Shown: one piece after another, positions 22,318-22,841 of the stretch
How positions within the stretch are numbered: the first letter of the stretch is position 1
Layout: every line of letters starts with the position of its first letter
Assembly (NCBI GenBank): GCA_902803185.1
Contig: CADCOV010000033.1
Span: 1 to 22,841 of the forward strand
Direction of reading: 5' to 3'
DNA: 22,841 bases
Origin: an uncultured Eubacteriales bacterium
GTDB lineage: Bacteria; Bacillota; Clostridia; Peptostreptococcales; Anaerovoracaceae
Notes under the pieces: generated by a model
What the model was told of the DNA's origin: nothing
The model's input: the letters and a program-made list of their open reading frames with translations, nothing else
Database searches by the model: none
Translations under genes and position numbers: made by a program

Positions 22318-22841
22318 TCAGGCGGTCACCTTGACCGCCCGGGCGAACTGCTCGTAGATGGCTTTGACCGCCTCCACGTAGTCCTCGTCGGACACGGCCA
22401 GGGTCATGTTCATCTTCTGGGCGCCGTGGTCGATGAACTTCACGCCGATCCGGCGGGTGTTCAGGGCGGTCAGCACCTTCACCGCGGCTTCCGGCGAGCT
22501 GCCCAGCTCCCGGCCGACGATGCCGATGACGGAAAGCCCCGGCTCCGCGCTGAAGCGGATCTGCGGGTAGTGCTCCGCCAGATCCTCCCGGATCTCCTCG
22601 ATGAGCTGCCAGCTCAGATCCTGCCCGTTCACCACCAGGGTGATGGAATCGATCCCCGCCAGGGTGCTGGCGATGCGGATGCCCCTCTCGCCGAAGGCCG
22701 CCGCCACCTCCGCCTGGGCCGCCAGGTTCTCCCCCAGCCCGGTGTCCTCGATGTTGACGCCCACGAAGCCCTGCCGGCCGGAGATGCCGGAGATCTCCAT
22801 CTTGTTGCCGTAGTAGCGGGCGTTTTTGACGATCAAAGTCC
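22318..22841 (-). CDS. lysC: Aspartate kinase, C-terminal part (5' end beyond window)
   Basis: 174 codons up to the stop codon at 22318; the gene continues past base 22841. The visible part starts in the linker TLIVKN after the kinase domain, then carries the two ACT domains of monofunctional aspartokinases. The first is ISGISGRQGFVGVNIEDTGL (~15-75), with GIDSITLVV, and the second is ~95-172 (GLSVIGIVGRELGSSPEAAV, GVKFIDHGAQKMNMTLAVSD). These domains bind the end-product amino acid (usually lysine, sometimes with threonine) and give feedback control. The kinase phosphorylates aspartate at the head of lysine, threonine and methionine synthesis. Which isoform it is cannot be judged from this part. 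Confidence 0.85.
   Translation of the reverse strand, partial: TLIVKNARYYGNKMEISGISGRQGFVGVNIEDTGLGENLAAQAEVAAAFGERGIRIASTLAGIDSITLVVNGQDLSWQLIEEIREDLAEHYPQIRFSAEPGLSVIGIVGRELGSSPEAAVKVLTALNTRRIGVKFIDHGAQKMNMTLAVSDEDYVEAVKAIYEQFARAVKVTA

Overview
The window looks like a high-GC, low-repeat chromosomal segment of an anaerobic Clostridia-type Firmicute. Lineage is inferred. The signs are strong GGAGG-type ribosome binding sites, TTGACA/TATAAT promoters (several with an extended TGN -10), compact operons closed by GC-rich hairpins with T-tails, a DUF1292 protein, a G5/LysM/NlpC-P60 wall hydrolase, a COG2509-type flavoprotein and an Mrp/Fe-S pair. Order Eubacteriales is my best guess; the exact family is not readable from the sequence. 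Nearly everything lies on the minus strand. Only serA and an AEC transporter are on the plus strand. No IS element, prophage or CRISPR array was seen.

Left part (1-1360): a carboxymuconolactone-decarboxylase-fold protein runs off the window edge. Before it lie two tiny gene remnants that look like the tail of a flavodoxin and the head of an amidohydrolase. Before those is a TetR regulator whose own promoter is bracketed by two near-identical 13-bp palindromes. A tRNA-Val(CAC) with its own promoter and terminator follows.

1417-6105: a two-gene ABC system. The ATPase carries an N-terminal GAF sensor domain, and the MacB/FtsX-type permease has a very large extracytoplasmic coiled-coil insert. 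6120-7964: a COG2509-like FAD enzyme preceded by a DUF1292 gene with its own promoter. 7974-14108: serC, then a cell-wall DD-carboxypeptidase-like protein, uvrC and a sodium:solute symporter. The carboxypeptidase-like protein has lost the serine of its SxxK motif (GxxK) and carries six 14-residue acidic repeats.

14109-15483: serA is transcribed divergently from serC, and the two promoters overlap at their -35 boxes. 15501-16837: a membrane-anchored LysM/G5/poly-Ser/NlpC-P60 wall hydrolase. Upstream of it is an AT-rich 340-bp region holding a 44-bp inverted repeat and a phased array of TTAAGAA motifs. 17095-19568: FMN hydroxyacid oxidase, rdgB and a YihY/BrkB membrane protein in one operon, divergent from an AEC transporter.

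20598-22841: an Mrp-type P-loop ATPase follows a short two-cluster ferredoxin/FrhB-like protein. Upstream of these is a ~210-nt stretch with its own promoter and terminator, rich in repeated GCAGGA and GTGAGA motifs, which is probably a structured non-coding RNA that I cannot name. The C-terminus of aspartate kinase lies at the right edge. The best leads for something undescribed are this RNA, the GxxK carboxypeptidase and the GAF-ABC/coiled-coil permease.
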